Below are positions 46,675 through 56,395 of a stretch of DNA of 64,000 nucleotides, piece after piece (positions within the stretch are counted from its first letter, which is position 1; every line of letters starts with the position of its first letter). The stretch is from Bdellovibrio sp. ZAP7 (lineage in GTDB: Bacteria > Bdellovibrionota > FAC87 > UBA2466). The stretch is from the NCBI GenBank assembly GCA_945878405.1, contig CAMCTJ010000001.1, positions 1 to 64,000 of the forward strand, in the 5' to 3' direction. The notes beneath the pieces were generated by a model. It was given only the letters and a program-made list of their open reading frames with translations, had not been told where the DNA came from and ran no database searches. A program made the position numbers and the translations under genes.

Positions 46675-47264
46675 TGATAAACCGGGAGGCCCGTGATCTT
46701 AGGAAGTTCAATCAAAAATCTCTCGATGGGAAAACCCATGATGTTGGTGTAAGACCCTTCAATTTTTTCGATGAAGATCGCTCCTAGCCCTTGAATGGCA
46801 TAGCTGCCTGCTTTGTCATAGGGTTCGCGGGTAGCGGCATAAGATTTTATTTCGTCTTCTGACAAATTGCGAAAAGTGACAAAAGAGGAAACAGCGGCGC
46901 TGCTTTGTTTTCCGGTGGGAGTTTGAAGAACCATCCCAGTGACGACTTGGTGGGTTTGACCACTCAAACTACCTAACATGGCCAGCACATCTGAACTATT
47001 CTTAGGTTTTCCTAAAACCTTATCTTTAAGAACAACTAGAGTATCGGCCGCTATGATGACATCGTTTTTATTCTGGGCATGTTTGAGACCTGCAAGGCCC
47101 TTGTTTTTCGCGTTTTCAAGAACTCCCGCTTCAATGGATTCAGAAGTGGGATCAATTTCCTCAACCTCTGCTGGGATGACCGTAAAGGAAAGCCCCAATG
47201 CTTCAAGAAGCTGGCGTCTCCGGGGGGAAGCAGACGCTAAAAGGAGTTTGGGAAGTGCATTCAT
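46659..47264 (-). CDS. maf: Maf-family nucleoside triphosphate pyrophosphatase
   Basis: 201 aa. LLLASASPRRRQLLEALG at the N-terminus and AADTLVVL, LGKP and EPYDKAGSYAIQGLGAIFIEKIEGSYTNIMGFPI are the family hallmarks. It hydrolyses non-canonical or modified dTTP/UTP and restrains septum formation in some bacteria. The frame reaches 47339, but the ATG at 47264 gives the standard N-terminus. It is divergent from carD and followed by overlapping yggS. Confidence 0.93.
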   Translation of the reverse strand: MNALPKLLLASASPRRRQLLEALGLSFTVIPAEVEEIDPTSESIEAGVLENAKNKGLAGLKHAQNKNDVIIAADTLVVLKDKVLGKPKNSSDVLAMLGSLSGQTHQVVTGMVLQTPTGKQSSAAVSSFVTFRNLSEDEIKSYAATREPYDKAGSYAIQGLGAIFIEKIEGSYTNIMGFPIERFLIELPKITGLPVYQWFLP

Positions 47265-47461
47265 AATTTTGAATAGAAATTCGGCGCAGCGACCATAGCG
47301 AAGTCGGTGTGCCCGGTCAAAAAAAAAATGAGGGGGCAAGAAAGAATTTCTTAAGTTATTGTTTTTATTGTTTTTTTAATGGTGTGACAAAAATGGTTTC
47401 TGCCCAAAAATCACTTTTTGGTGCAAAACGTCAAACATTGTGGTATAAGCCTTCACGCTTT

Positions 47462-47977
47462 ATGAAAACAAAACAAACAAGTCACGAATTCAAAGTTGGT
47501 GATAACGCTGTTCATTTATCTCACGGAGTGGGAATTGTTCGTGGGATCGAAGAACGGGAATTTGGGCAAGGGCTGAAACAGCGCTTTTACATCTTGGAAA
47601 TCCAAGACAATGGCGCTCCCAAGAAGGTTTTTGTGCCCATCGGCTCTTCCGGGCAACGGCTTCGTCCGATCATCAAAATGAAAGAAGTCGAAGAAGTGTA
47701 TCGCATCTTAAGAAAACGCGATGGAAGCGATTTAGATTATCAAACTTGGAACCGTCGTTACCGAGAATATATGGAAAAGATCCATACCGGTAAGGTTCAA
47801 GAGATTGCTGAAGTTCTGAGAGCTCTCTTCTTGTTAAAACACGACAAAGAACTTTCCTTTGGCGAAAGAAAACTATTGGACCAAGCCAAAACTCTGTTGG
47901 TAAAGGAATTGTCTTTAGCTCAAAACATCATGGAAGCTGATGTTGAAAGAGAGCTAGAAGCTATTTTTGGAACATGA
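47462..47977 (+). CDS. carD: CarD-family transcriptional regulator
   Basis: 171 aa. The N-terminal CarD/RNA-polymerase-interaction domain is FKVGDNAVHLSHGVGIVRGIEE with FVPIGSSGQRLRPI; the C-terminal helical domain (YMEKIHTGKVQEIAEVLRAL, SFGERKLLDQAKTLL) binds DNA near the -10. These proteins bind the polymerase beta subunit and stabilise the open complex. The ATG at 47462 starts the domain; ATG 47393 or further upstream is possible. An extended -10 TGGTATAAG lies at 47441-47449, so the mRNA could be nearly leaderless. Confidence 0.88.
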   Translation: MKTKQTSHEFKVGDNAVHLSHGVGIVRGIEEREFGQGLKQRFYILEIQDNGAPKKVFVPIGSSGQRLRPIIKMKEVEEVYRILRKRDGSDLDYQTWNRRYREYMEKIHTGKVQEIAEVLRALFLLKHDKELSFGERKLLDQAKTLLVKELSLAQNIMEADVERELEAIFGT

Positions 47978-47980
47978 GAA

Positions 47981-48757
47981 ATGGGTCGCCTCGATGCTAT
48001 TCTACTGGGAGCCGGACACGGAACCCGATATTCCCAGTCAGGAGAGCAACTCAATCCAGTTCCGAAGCAGTTCCATCTCCTAGAAGGAAAACCTGTATTC
48101 ATCTGGGCCCTCCAGTCCCTAGTGGAACAAACAGCAATTCGCCGAGCAGTCATCGTAGTCGCTCCAAATCACTTGGAATTAGTTAAACGCCAAGTAGCGG
48201 ATTACTTTACTCAGCCAGGTGCTCTTCAGCTCGAATTTGTTCTCGGGGGCGATCGCCGACAAGATTCTTCATTGAATGCCATTAATCTGATGAAGGGCCT
48301 TAAGCCCTGGCCTGAAACAGTTCTCATCCATGATGCCTGTCGCCCTTTTTTGGGGAAAACACTTAAAAATGCTTTAGCATCTTTTTCCAAGGATAAGGAT
48401 GTCAGCGGCTGGATTCCGGGACTAGCTGTTACTGAAACCGTTAAGAAGGTAAAAGATGGTCGTGTCCTGGAAACGGTAAATCGCACAGAGCTCATTCGCG
48501 TTCAGACACCCCAGTTATTCAAGTTTGACGTACTGGTTAAACTTCTTGAGCAAATTCAATCAAATTCCGAAATGAACTTCACAGATGACGCCTCTATGTT
48601 GGAGTCATTTGGAGAAAAAATAGCCGTTTTTCCTGGTGACGAACGGAATATTAAAATTACGTACGAAACTGATACCCACGTTCTCGGAAAAATTTTTAAA
48701 ACTAAGGGAAGGATTGAGCCATGCGAATCGGAACCGGTTACGACATTCACCGTCTGA
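47981..48757 (+). CDS. ispD: 2-C-methyl-D-erythritol 4-phosphate cytidylyltransferase
   Basis: 258 aa. It couples CTP to methylerythritol phosphate in the non-mevalonate isoprenoid pathway. ILLGAGHGTRY is the CTP-binding loop, PKQFHLLEGKPV, VLIHDACRPF and RVQTPQLFKFDVL follow the family. It is longer than usual at the C-terminus because its last 12 codons overlap ispF (37 bases). It begins three bases after carD. Confidence 0.92.
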   Translation: MGRLDAILLGAGHGTRYSQSGEQLNPVPKQFHLLEGKPVFIWALQSLVEQTAIRRAVIVVAPNHLELVKRQVADYFTQPGALQLEFVLGGDRRQDSSLNAINLMKGLKPWPETVLIHDACRPFLGKTLKNALASFSKDKDVSGWIPGLAVTETVKKVKDGRVLETVNRTELIRVQTPQLFKFDVLVKLLEQIQSNSEMNFTDDASMLESFGEKIAVFPGDERNIKITYETDTHVLGKIFKTKGRIEPCESEPVTTFTV

Positions 48758-49209
48758 TCCCCACTGTAAAACTTGAAAAGATTCCAGTCGGAGGCATTGA
48801 GATCCCTTGTTACTATCGGGTACAAGCTCATTCAGATGGAGATGTCTTAATTCACGCGTTGATCGACGCCTGCCTGGGCGCACTCGCCCTGGGAGATATT
48901 GGTCAGTGGTTTCCAGATTCTGCAAAAGAACATCAAGATAGAAGAAGCTTAGAATTCCTTAAACCGGTTCTCCAAGAAATAAAGAAGCTTGGGTTTCGAC
49001 TGAAACAAGTAGACTCCACTGTGTTTTTAGAGGAACCGAAACTGGCACCTCACTCAGATGCCATTAGAAGAACAATCGCTTCGGCCGTAGGATTGGAGCT
49101 TTCGGAGGTGAGTGTAAAAGCAAAGACGATGGAAGGCTTAGGCCCCGTAGGGGAACGAAAAGCTATTGCTTCGCAGGTCACAGTCCTACTTGAGGAAATT
49201 CGAGAATGA
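48721..49209 (+). CDS. ispF: 2-C-methyl-D-erythritol 2,4-cyclodiphosphate synthase
   Basis: 162 aa trimeric zinc enzyme of the same pathway. Metal residues are in GTGYDIHRL (Asp, His) and AHSDGDVLIHALIDA (His). LGDIGQWFPD and KAKTMEGLGPVGERKAIA are also typical. It overlaps ispD by 37 bases in another frame and cysS by four, so the three are translated from one mRNA. Confidence 0.96.
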   Translation: MRIGTGYDIHRLIPTVKLEKIPVGGIEIPCYYRVQAHSDGDVLIHALIDACLGALALGDIGQWFPDSAKEHQDRRSLEFLKPVLQEIKKLGFRLKQVDSTVFLEEPKLAPHSDAIRRTIASAVGLELSEVSVKAKTMEGLGPVGERKAIASQVTVLLEEIRE

Positions 49210-50687
49210 TTCAGATCACCAACACGCTTACCAGCAAGAAGGAAATCTTCACTCCCCTAGAGCCTGGTAAGGTGAAGATGTATGTTTGTGGTCCCACGGT
49301 TTACAACTTCATTCATATCGGAAATGCCCGCCCCTTAGTTTTTTTTGATGTGGTTGCTCGTTATCTTAAATTCTCTGGGTTTTCGGTAACTCGAGTAATG
49401 AATTACACCGATGTAGACGACAAGATTATCCAGAAGGCCAACGAAGAAAAAGTGTCCTGCGATACGATCACACGGAAATACATCTCCGAATTTGAAGAGG
49501 ACATGCGGCTTTTGAAGGTAGAGCGTCCCGATGCTCAGCCGACGGTTACAGGGCATATCCCTGAGATCATTAAAATGATTGAAACGCTGATAGCGAAAGG
49601 ATCCGCTTACGTCGCTTCCGATGGTGAAGTGTTCTTTTCGGTTCGTTCATTTCCCCCTTATGGGAAACTTTCTAAAAAGAAAATTGATGACCTCTTGGTG
49701 GGAGCTCGTGTAGCCCCAGACGAAAAGAAAAGAGACCCGCTTGATTTTTCGTTGTGGAAACCCCGAAAAAATGACAAAGAACCTGCCTGGGAGAGTCCTT
49801 GGGGCCCTGGAAGACCTGGTTGGCATATTGAGTGTTCAGCGATGTCTATCAAGTACTTGGGACAGACTTTTGACATTCATGGAGGCGGAATGGATCTCAT
49901 GCACCCACACCATGAGAATGAAATCGCACAATCCGAAGGCGCCACGTCTGTTCCCTTTTGCAATTACTGGGTTCACAACAATCTATTAACGATTAACTCA
50001 GAAAAAATGAGTAAATCCCTGGGCAACATTTGGTTGACGCGAGATTTTATAAAACGTTTTACAGGCGAGACACTCAAGTTCTTTTTGCTGTCGGGCCATT
50101 ATCGTTCGACTCTAGATTTTTCAGAACCTCAGGTGAGAGAGCACCAGTCGGCGCTTCACCGAATCTACAAGACTCTCGAAAAAGCACGAAAGCTATCTCA
50201 GACCGAGGCTCATTTGAGCCAACCTCTCACAACGGAGGGAAATGCGGCTGATACATTTGGAAGATCGTTTGAAGCACGTTGGAAAGAGGCAATGGATGAT
50301 GACTTCAATACTGCCCGAGTTTTTGCTTTGGTGTTTGATTATGTCAGACTGATCAATGCCTTTATCGATAAGAAGGGCTTCAAGTGGACGAAAGAAGCAG
50401 AAACCGTTTTAAATCGTTTCGTTGCGGATATGAAGACTCTTTCCGGGGTGCTCAATTTATTCTCTGAAGAGCCCACGGCTTACTTGCAATCGCTCCGGCT
50501 TCTCTTTTTGACCGATAGAGGCATGAGCGAAGATCAGATAAAAGAAGCAATCCTTAAAAGAATTCAGGCTCGCTCAGAGAAAAATTTTGCTTTGGCCGAT
50601 CAAATTCGAAATGACCTTTTTGCTAACGGAATTGAGCTCATGGATAAAGGCAATGAAACCGAGTGGGATGTGAAGTTTACTGGATAG
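49206..50687 (+). CDS. cysS: Cysteinyl-tRNA synthetase
   Basis: 493 aa class I synthetase. MYVCGPTVYNFIHIGNARP contains the HIGH-like HIGN and the first zinc Cys; GWHIECSAMS and HGGGMDLMHPHHENEIAQ hold the other zinc ligands; KMSKS is seen in SEKMSKSLGN. The C-terminal anticodon domain is complete. It ends 11 bases inside the convergent lepB gene. Confidence 0.97.
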   Translation: MIQITNTLTSKKEIFTPLEPGKVKMYVCGPTVYNFIHIGNARPLVFFDVVARYLKFSGFSVTRVMNYTDVDDKIIQKANEEKVSCDTITRKYISEFEEDMRLLKVERPDAQPTVTGHIPEIIKMIETLIAKGSAYVASDGEVFFSVRSFPPYGKLSKKKIDDLLVGARVAPDEKKRDPLDFSLWKPRKNDKEPAWESPWGPGRPGWHIECSAMSIKYLGQTFDIHGGGMDLMHPHHENEIAQSEGATSVPFCNYWVHNNLLTINSEKMSKSLGNIWLTRDFIKRFTGETLKFFLLSGHYRSTLDFSEPQVREHQSALHRIYKTLEKARKLSQTEAHLSQPLTTEGNAADTFGRSFEARWKEAMDDDFNTARVFALVFDYVRLINAFIDKKGFKWTKEAETVLNRFVADMKTLSGVLNLFSEEPTAYLQSLRLLFLTDRGMSEDQIKEAILKRIQARSEKNFALADQIRNDLFANGIELMDKGNETEWDVKFTG

Positions 50688-51300
50688 AAGAAAGCCACCG
50701 ACTGGAGCGAACTCCTCCGGAATTTCCAACAGACAACCAAACAAGAGCCACTCTTCCTTTGAGACACGAATAAGGAACCGGGCCCCACGTTCTGGAATCC
50801 ACACTATCCAACCGATTGTCTCCGAGAGCAAAGAAATGATCTGCTGGGACATCGACAGGCCCATAATCGGCCATTTGAGTCTTTCCTCGATTGATTTGAT
50901 AGGCTCGTCCGGTTGGCCACTTTTCTGTTACTTCAGTTGACTCGGGCATCTCCTGATACACTGCCATCTGGCCATTGATCCAAAGCGCCCCTTCTTTGAT
51001 TTCTACTCTATCACCGCCTAAAGCCACTATCCGTTTTACGTAGGTATCAGTTCCGCGTTCCGGAACAGAGAAAGCAACCACTTCCGAGCGCTCCGGTTTG
51101 CCCGTTCGGAAAAGCTCAAATGACGAAAAAGGTAACCTCAAATTAAAAGCAGACTTTGAAACAAGAATGAGATCCCCTTTCAAAAGATTTGGGGTCATAG
51201 AATCAGAGGAAATTCTAAAGTCTTCGACTACAAAAAGACGGACCACCAGTGCTGTTACAGTGGCAATGAGAAAAGATTTGGCTACGTTTTTTGGAGTCAT
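50677..51300 (-). CDS. lepB: Signal peptidase I
   Basis: 207 aa. One N-terminal membrane helix (FLIATVTALVVRLFVV) is followed by the catalytic Ser in SSDSMTPNLLKGD and Lys in YVKRIVALGGD; the box E motif is GDNRLDSVDSRTWGPV. It cleaves Sec and Tat signal peptides on the outer face of the inner membrane. A GTG at 51303 directly precedes the ATG and abuts the lepA stop. The lepA-lepB pairing is the classical arrangement. Confidence 0.95.
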   Translation of the reverse strand: MTPKNVAKSFLIATVTALVVRLFVVEDFRISSDSMTPNLLKGDLILVSKSAFNLRLPFSSFELFRTGKPERSEVVAFSVPERGTDTYVKRIVALGGDRVEIKEGALWINGQMAVYQEMPESTEVTEKWPTGRAYQINRGKTQMADYGPVDVPADHFFALGDNRLDSVDSRTWGPVPYSCLKGRVALVWLSVGNSGGVRSSRWLSSIQ

Positions 51301-51303
51301 CAC

Positions 51304-53103
51304 TTAATCCAAAGATAGGGCTGCTAGAAACGCTTCTTGAGGAATTTCTACATTGCCCACAGATTTCATTCGCTTCTTACCTTCTTTTTGCTTCTCAAGA
51401 AGTTTACGCTTTCGGGAAATATCACCGCCGTAACACTTAGCCGTAACATTTTTTCTTAAAGGAGCGATCCGTTCTTTAGCAATAATCTTGCTCCCGATAG
51501 CCGCTTGAATGATCACTTCAAACATTTGTCGTTCGATGAGCTCTTTCATTTTGGCAGCTAGTTCTCTTCCCCGATAGTACGCTTTGTCTTTGTGAATAAT
51601 CCAACTCAAAGCATCTACTGGATTTGAATTAACCAAAAGATCTAACTTAACAAGATTACTGGGTTCAAAGCGCACGAATTCATAATCCAAGCTCGCATAG
51701 CCCTTACTAAAGCTTTTCAACTTATCGTAGAAGGAAAGCACGATTTCGTTGAAGGGAATATCGTATTCCAAAACAATGTGCTTCGGAGAATGGTAGTGAA
51801 GTCGTGTTTGAGTTCCTCGTTTATCTTCACACAGTTTAATAAGATTTCCTAAAAAGGTTTCCGGAGTGTGAATGGTTGCATGAACAATCGGCTCTTCAAT
51901 GGAAGCGATATGCTGCGCTGGAGGGAGGTCTGATGGATTATAAATACTCAGTGTCTCACCGCTAGTAGTGTTCACTCGATAAATCACACTGGGCGCGGTG
52001 GTGACCAAAGCAATGCCAAACTCTCTTTCGAGTCGTTCCTGAATAATCTCCATGTGGAGGAGTCCCAAGAATCCGCATCGGAACCCAAAGCCCAAAGCTT
52101 CTGATGTCTCCATTTCGAAAGTAAATGAGCTGTCATTAAGGCTCAGTTTTTCCATAGCGACTTTCAAATTGGGATAATCCGCACTATCTACCGGATAAAT
52201 CCCACTGAACACCATCGCCTTAACTTCTTTAAATCCTGACAGTGCTTTGGGAGCCGCCTGACTTAAATGAGTTAGGGTGTCACCAATTTTCACGTCTCGA
52301 ACCGTTTTGATATTGGCTGTAAGAAATCCTACTTCACCAGCTCCTAGCTCCGAAATATCTGTAGGGTGCGGATTGAAAACTCCCAGACGGAGAATTTCAT
52401 GTTCAGTTCCCGTGTTCATCATTTTAATTTTATCGCCTAGTTTGAGGCAGCCCTGGACGACTCGAAATTGAACTACCACGCCCTGATAGGGATCAAACCA
52501 AGCATCAAAGATCAGAGCTTGCAAAGGCTCTCTTGCATTTCCCTTTGGGGGAGGTACTAATTCGACGACCTTCTCAAGAACTTCTCGGATATTAATTCCC
52601 TCTTTGGCACTGATGGGAACTGCGTAATCCGTTGGGATTCCGATAATGTCCTCAATTTCTTTTTTTGCATTCTCAACATCGGCACCCGGAAGATCAATTT
52701 TGTTCAAAACTGGAACAATTTCGAGATTGTTATCTAATGCTAAATAAACATTCGCGAGTGTTTGCGCTTCAACTCCTTGTGAAGCATCCACCACCAAAAT
52801 AGCTCCCTCACAGGCAGCCAAACTTCTGGAGACCTCATAAACAAAGTCCACATGCCCGGGAGTATCAATCAAGTTAAGAACATAATCTTTACCGTCCTTG
52901 GCAGTGAAATTAAGGCGAGCTGTTTGGGCCTTGATGGTAATCCCTCGCTCTCGCTCAATGTCCATCTTATCCATGAACTGATCACGCATTTCTCTTTTGG
53001 AGAGCGCTCCCGTAACCTCTAAAAGTCGGTCTGCGAGAGTGGATTTCCCATGATCGATATGGGCAATGATACTGAAATTTCGAATGAGTTTTGGATCGGT
53101 CAC
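51304..53103 (-). CDS. lepA: Elongation factor 4 (LepA)
   Basis: 599 aa, standard length. GTPase motifs [32 protein letters not shown] and [11 protein letters not shown] are followed by EF-G-like domains and the LepA-specific C-terminus ([30 protein letters not shown]). It back-translocates or aids ribosomes under stress. The start is a GTG. It is the upstream partner of lepB. Confidence 0.97.
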   Translation of the reverse strand: MTDPKLIRNFSIIAHIDHGKSTLADRLLEVTGALSKREMRDQFMDKMDIERERGITIKAQTARLNFTAKDGKDYVLNLIDTPGHVDFVYEVSRSLAACEGAILVVDASQGVEAQTLANVYLALDNNLEIVPVLNKIDLPGADVENAKKEIEDIIGIPTDYAVPISAKEGINIREVLEKVVELVPPPKGNAREPLQALIFDAWFDPYQGVVVQFRVVQGCLKLGDKIKMMNTGTEHEILRLGVFNPHPTDISELGAGEVGFLTANIKTVRDVKIGDTLTHLSQAAPKALSGFKEVKAMVFSGIYPVDSADYPNLKVAMEKLSLNDSSFTFEMETSEALGFGFRCGFLGLLHMEIIQERLEREFGIALVTTAPSVIYRVNTTSGETLSIYNPSDLPPAQHIASIEEPIVHATIHTPETFLGNLIKLCEDKRGTQTRLHYHSPKHIVLEYDIPFNEIVLSFYDKLKSFSKGYASLDYEFVRFEPSNLVKLDLLVNSNPVDALSWIIHKDKAYYRGRELAAKMKELIERQMFEVIIQAAIGSKIIAKERIAPLRKNVTAKCYGGDISRKRKLLEKQKEGKKRMKSVGNVEIPQEAFLAALSLD

Positions 53104-53115
53104 ACGTGAAACCAG

Positions 53116-53340
53116 TTAATTATCAAGAAGCCGAGATTGGCGAGGATCTTTTCTCGCATCGTCTTCTTGAAGCAGTGAAAGCTGTCCTGGCAGATTTTGT
53201 TTGTGCTTTTCTAAAACCAAATCAATTCCCTCCCGAATATACTCAGCGATGGGAACTTTGGTCTTTTGATTGAGTAACTTCAAAAGATTATTTTGGTCTT
53301 GAGTAATATAAACTGTGGTTGATATTTTTTTTCGTTCCAT
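53116..53340 (-). CDS. Small ribbon-helix-helix protein
   Basis: 74 aa. MERKKISTTVYITQDQNNLL reads as the beta strand and first helix of a CopG/MetJ-type fold, followed by LNQKTKVPIAEYIREGIDLVLEKH. The frame could extend to 53379, but the ATG at 53340 gives the usual start. It is a likely transcription repressor or antitoxin-like DNA-binding protein; no toxin gene adjoins it. It sits between phoH and lepA. Confidence 0.75.
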   Translation of the reverse strand: MERKKISTTVYITQDQNNLLKLLNQKTKVPIAEYIREGIDLVLEKHKQNLPGQLSLLQEDDARKDPRQSRLLDN

Positions 53341-53401
53341 AAAGCCTACGTACAATACATAGCCATACACGTATGTCAATTACTGCGCTGCGCCACAGCT
53401 T

Positions 53402-54730
53402 CTAGAGTAGGTTAGTTGCAATTTCGGCTAAGAGGGATCGCTCCCCTTTAGACAAAGTAATGTGTCCCGAAATCTCTTCTCTTTTAAACCTCTCCACCAC
53501 ATAAGTCAGACCGTTATTGGATGAATCAATGTACGGGTTATCGATTTGATAACAGTCGCCAGTCAAAACCACTTTAGTGCCCTCACCCGCACGAGTGATA
53601 ATTGTCTTTATCTCGTGAGGAGTCAGGTTTTGAGATTCATCGACGATCAAGTACTGATAGGCCAAACTTCGCCCACGAATGTAAGTGAGAGGTTCGATCT
53701 GAAGCATCCCTTGATTGATCAGTTCCTGCCACGCTCTTCGGTTGGGTCGCTTTTGCGGTTTTTCTCCCGCACTAAATGAAACGATATAATCGATGTTATC
53801 AAAAATAGGCTGCATCCAGGGATTGAGTTTTTCTTCGACTTCCCCTGGTAAAAATCCAATGTCTTTTCCCAACGGAAAGATGGGCCGTGAGACTAATAAC
53901 TTTTGATATTTACCATCATCAATTGTTTTCTGAAGCCCGCAAGCTAAAGCCATCAAGGTTTTTCCCGTTCCCGCTTTACCAACAAGACTGACTAAGGCTA
54001 GCTCATCATCTAGAAGAGCATCCATAATACAGGCTTGTTCGGCATTCCTGGGCTTTATTCCCCAAACCCCCTGAGGTGGAGTTTTGAGAGGTACCAGTTC
54101 ATTCACTCCGGCCATAAATCTGGCAGTTGCGAAATGTTCGGGGTCTTTTTGATCTTTTAAAGTGACATAACTATTGGCGAATAGTTCTGGTTGTTGAACC
54201 GGCAACCGTTTATCAAGAAGAAATTTGTCGACCACATCAGAGGGGACATCCATGGTGATCATGCCGGTGTAGAGCTCGTCGATACTGACTCGCGATGGCT
54301 CATAGTCGACCGAATTGATCCCTAAAGCATCGGCTTTAACTCTTAAATTGACGTCCTTGGTAACAAAAACAACGCTAGTATTTGTTTTCTCCTGACGAAA
54401 CTTGAGAGCCACGGCTAAGATCTTGTGATCATTTTTTTCGTGGGCCATGTCCGAAGGGAGGTACTTCTCAGCATCCCTGAACAAATCAACGATCAAAGTA
54501 CCTTTCTTACCAATTTCCACTCCATTGGTAAGAGATCCTCGTTTTCTTATTTCATCCAGATATCGTGAAAAGTGACGAGCATTGCGGCCGATTTCTGTGA
54601 GATCTTTCTTAAAACGGTCCATTTCTTCAAGAACCGTGATAGGAACGACGACCACGTTGTCTTCAAACTTATAAATACACTGGGGATCGTAGAGAATTAC
54701 GCTAGTATCGAGAACGAATGTTTTTTTCAA
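53402..54730 (-). CDS. phoH: PIN-PhoH ATPase
   Basis: 442 aa. The N-terminal PIN domain (FVLDTSVILYDP, acidic residues in VITVLEEMDRFK-like segment, VVFVTKDVNLRVKADALG) is joined to a C-terminal PhoH ATPase with Walker A GKAGTGKTLMALA, LIVDESQNLTPHE (Walker B) and LTGDCYQIDNP. PIN-PhoH proteins have RNA helicase/ribonuclease activity in mycobacteria. It overlaps rseP by four bases. Confidence 0.92.
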   Translation of the reverse strand: MKKTFVLDTSVILYDPQCIYKFEDNVVVVPITVLEEMDRFKKDLTEIGRNARHFSRYLDEIRKRGSLTNGVEIGKKGTLIVDLFRDAEKYLPSDMAHEKNDHKILAVALKFRQEKTNTSVVFVTKDVNLRVKADALGINSVDYEPSRVSIDELYTGMITMDVPSDVVDKFLLDKRLPVQQPELFANSYVTLKDQKDPEHFATARFMAGVNELVPLKTPPQGVWGIKPRNAEQACIMDALLDDELALVSLVGKAGTGKTLMALACGLQKTIDDGKYQKLLVSRPIFPLGKDIGFLPGEVEEKLNPWMQPIFDNIDYIVSFSAGEKPQKRPNRRAWQELINQGMLQIEPLTYIRGRSLAYQYLIVDESQNLTPHEIKTIITRAGEGTKVVLTGDCYQIDNPYIDSSNNGLTYVVERFKREEISGHITLSKGERSLLAEIATNLL

Positions 54731-56373
54731 TGAAGTATTATCCTCGAGATGTCGTTAAATAACGTTAACACGACTAATGTTAAAATGAAAACCATTCCAA
54801 TTTGGTTTGCTATTTCCATCGTCCGAATGGTAACTGGCTTTCCTTTTATGGCCTCAATCGTGAAGAAAAGTAAATGACCTCCATCTAAGATCGGCACTGG
54901 AAATAAGTTTAATAGAAAGAGGTTAATGCTAATCAGGGCCATCATTTGCAGGAACTGCACTAAGCCGGCATCCAAGCTCTTCCCCGCCACTGTGGCAATG
55001 AGAACTGGACCGCCTAGATTTTTTATGGAAATTCCACCAGTCGCTAATTTAGCCAGACTAACTATCATTTTACGAGCCAGTTCATTGGTTTCTCCCACTG
55101 CCTTTACCACAAGAGCCGGAATCCCTCGAACCTGAACCGCAGTGAAATCCGGCTCTTCAAAAACGAGATAAGGAGCAAATCCAATCATGTATTTTTTAAA
55201 TTTCTGATGAGTGATGGGATCTTCTTGGGTTGTTTCGACGGGCTTTAAATCTAAAGTAACTGGTTTTCCCTGTCTTTCAACGGTGACAGAAACCGAGCTT
55301 CCCTGAGCCCCGTAGTTTTGGACACTCTCTACGACGGCATCGAAATTCATCACCCGATTATCACCAATTTTTATGATCCGATCCCCTGCGAGAAGTCCCC
55401 CTTTTTCTGCAGGACTATCTTTAGAAACCTGTCTGACAAATGTCTCAGCAGGAACCCATCCAAAGTAAGAATCTAAATCACTTTCCTTTTGAGCTGGGTA
55501 CGCCAGACTTACTTTTTTTTCTTCGGGCTTCTTTTTACCTTCCGCGAGTTGCTGGTAAACCAACTCGATCGGTTGGGAAGCCTGCCATTGAAGAGACAAT
55601 TCGTTTCTGAGCTCTTCAAATGATCCCACTTCTTTATTTCCTACTTTGGTAATAAAGTCGCCGGTCCTAAGTCCCGCCCGATACGCAATGGTTTCGGGAT
55701 TGGAAATTCCTACAACTGAAGCTAAGGGCGTTGCTGAAATTCCTTTGATGCCCCCCACTGTTTCTTCTTCGCCATAGGCATTCTTTGCTTGAATTTTGCT
55801 CAGCTGAATCGGCAATTTTACTTCTGATTGCGCTCTTTGAACGGTTACTTCAACCGTTTGTCCTTCTTTTGGGCGTGTCCACTCGTCTAGTTCCTGCCAA
55901 GTTGAAACCGATTGTCCATTGAGAGCTAAAATTTTATCCCCTGGCCGAAAGCCAGCTTGCCAAGCAGGACTATCCGTCAAAACAGCTCCCACTCGGGTGC
56001 TTACTTGCGGTTGTCCCACCCAAAAAACCACCATAAAAAGAATGTAAGCGAGTAAAAGGTTAGCAATGGGTCCCGCGGCTACAACAGCGAATCTCTTGTA
56101 GAGAGCTTGAGTTGAAAAAGCTCGATCAGCTTCTTCTGGCGGAACCGCTTTATAGGGATCATCTCCCATTAATTTAACGTAACCCCCAAGTGGGACAAGA
56201 GACAGACAGTATTCTGTTTCGCCCCAAGTTTTTTTGAGAATCTTTTTTCCAAACCCAAGGGAAAATGTTTCAACTTTTATGCGGAAAAATTTAGCAACAA
56301 GATAGTGACCCAGCTCATGAAAAAATATGAGCCCACCCAAAAGAACAACCATTCCAATTAAGGATGTAAACAC
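54727..56373 (-). CDS. rseP: RseP-family intramembrane zinc protease with three PDZ domains
   Basis: 548 aa. HELGH near residue 20 and NLFPVPILDGGHL near 495 are the site-2 protease residues. Between them three PDZ-like repeats are visible: about 110-185 (PAWQAGFRPGDKILALNGQ), 215-280 (AYRAGLRTGDFITKVGNKEV) and 305-380 (AEKGGLLAGDRIIKIGDNRV). Standard RseP has two and about 450 residues. It cleaves anti-sigma factors and signal-peptide remnants. A GTG at 56373 preceded by GGGAGG is taken as start; a TTG at 56385 is the alternative. Confidence 0.93.
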   Translation of the reverse strand: MFTSLIGMVVLLGGLIFFHELGHYLVAKFFRIKVETFSLGFGKKILKKTWGETEYCLSLVPLGGYVKLMGDDPYKAVPPEEADRAFSTQALYKRFAVVAAGPIANLLLAYILFMVVFWVGQPQVSTRVGAVLTDSPAWQAGFRPGDKILALNGQSVSTWQELDEWTRPKEGQTVEVTVQRAQSEVKLPIQLSKIQAKNAYGEEETVGGIKGISATPLASVVGISNPETIAYRAGLRTGDFITKVGNKEVGSFEELRNELSLQWQASQPIELVYQQLAEGKKKPEEKKVSLAYPAQKESDLDSYFGWVPAETFVRQVSKDSPAEKGGLLAGDRIIKIGDNRVMNFDAVVESVQNYGAQGSSVSVTVERQGKPVTLDLKPVETTQEDPITHQKFKKYMIGFAPYLVFEEPDFTAVQVRGIPALVVKAVGETNELARKMIVSLAKLATGGISIKNLGGPVLIATVAGKSLDAGLVQFLQMMALISINLFLLNLFPVPILDGGHLLFFTIEAIKGKPVTIRTMEIANQIGMVFILTLVVLTLFNDISRIILH

Positions 56374-56395
56374 CGGACCTCCCAAATTTTCCTAA

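Noticed and set aside
47309-47461. Longer CarD starting at 47309 or 47393
   Set aside because: The added residues are unlike any CarD N-terminus and the promoter-like sequence at 47441-47449 would lie inside the gene.
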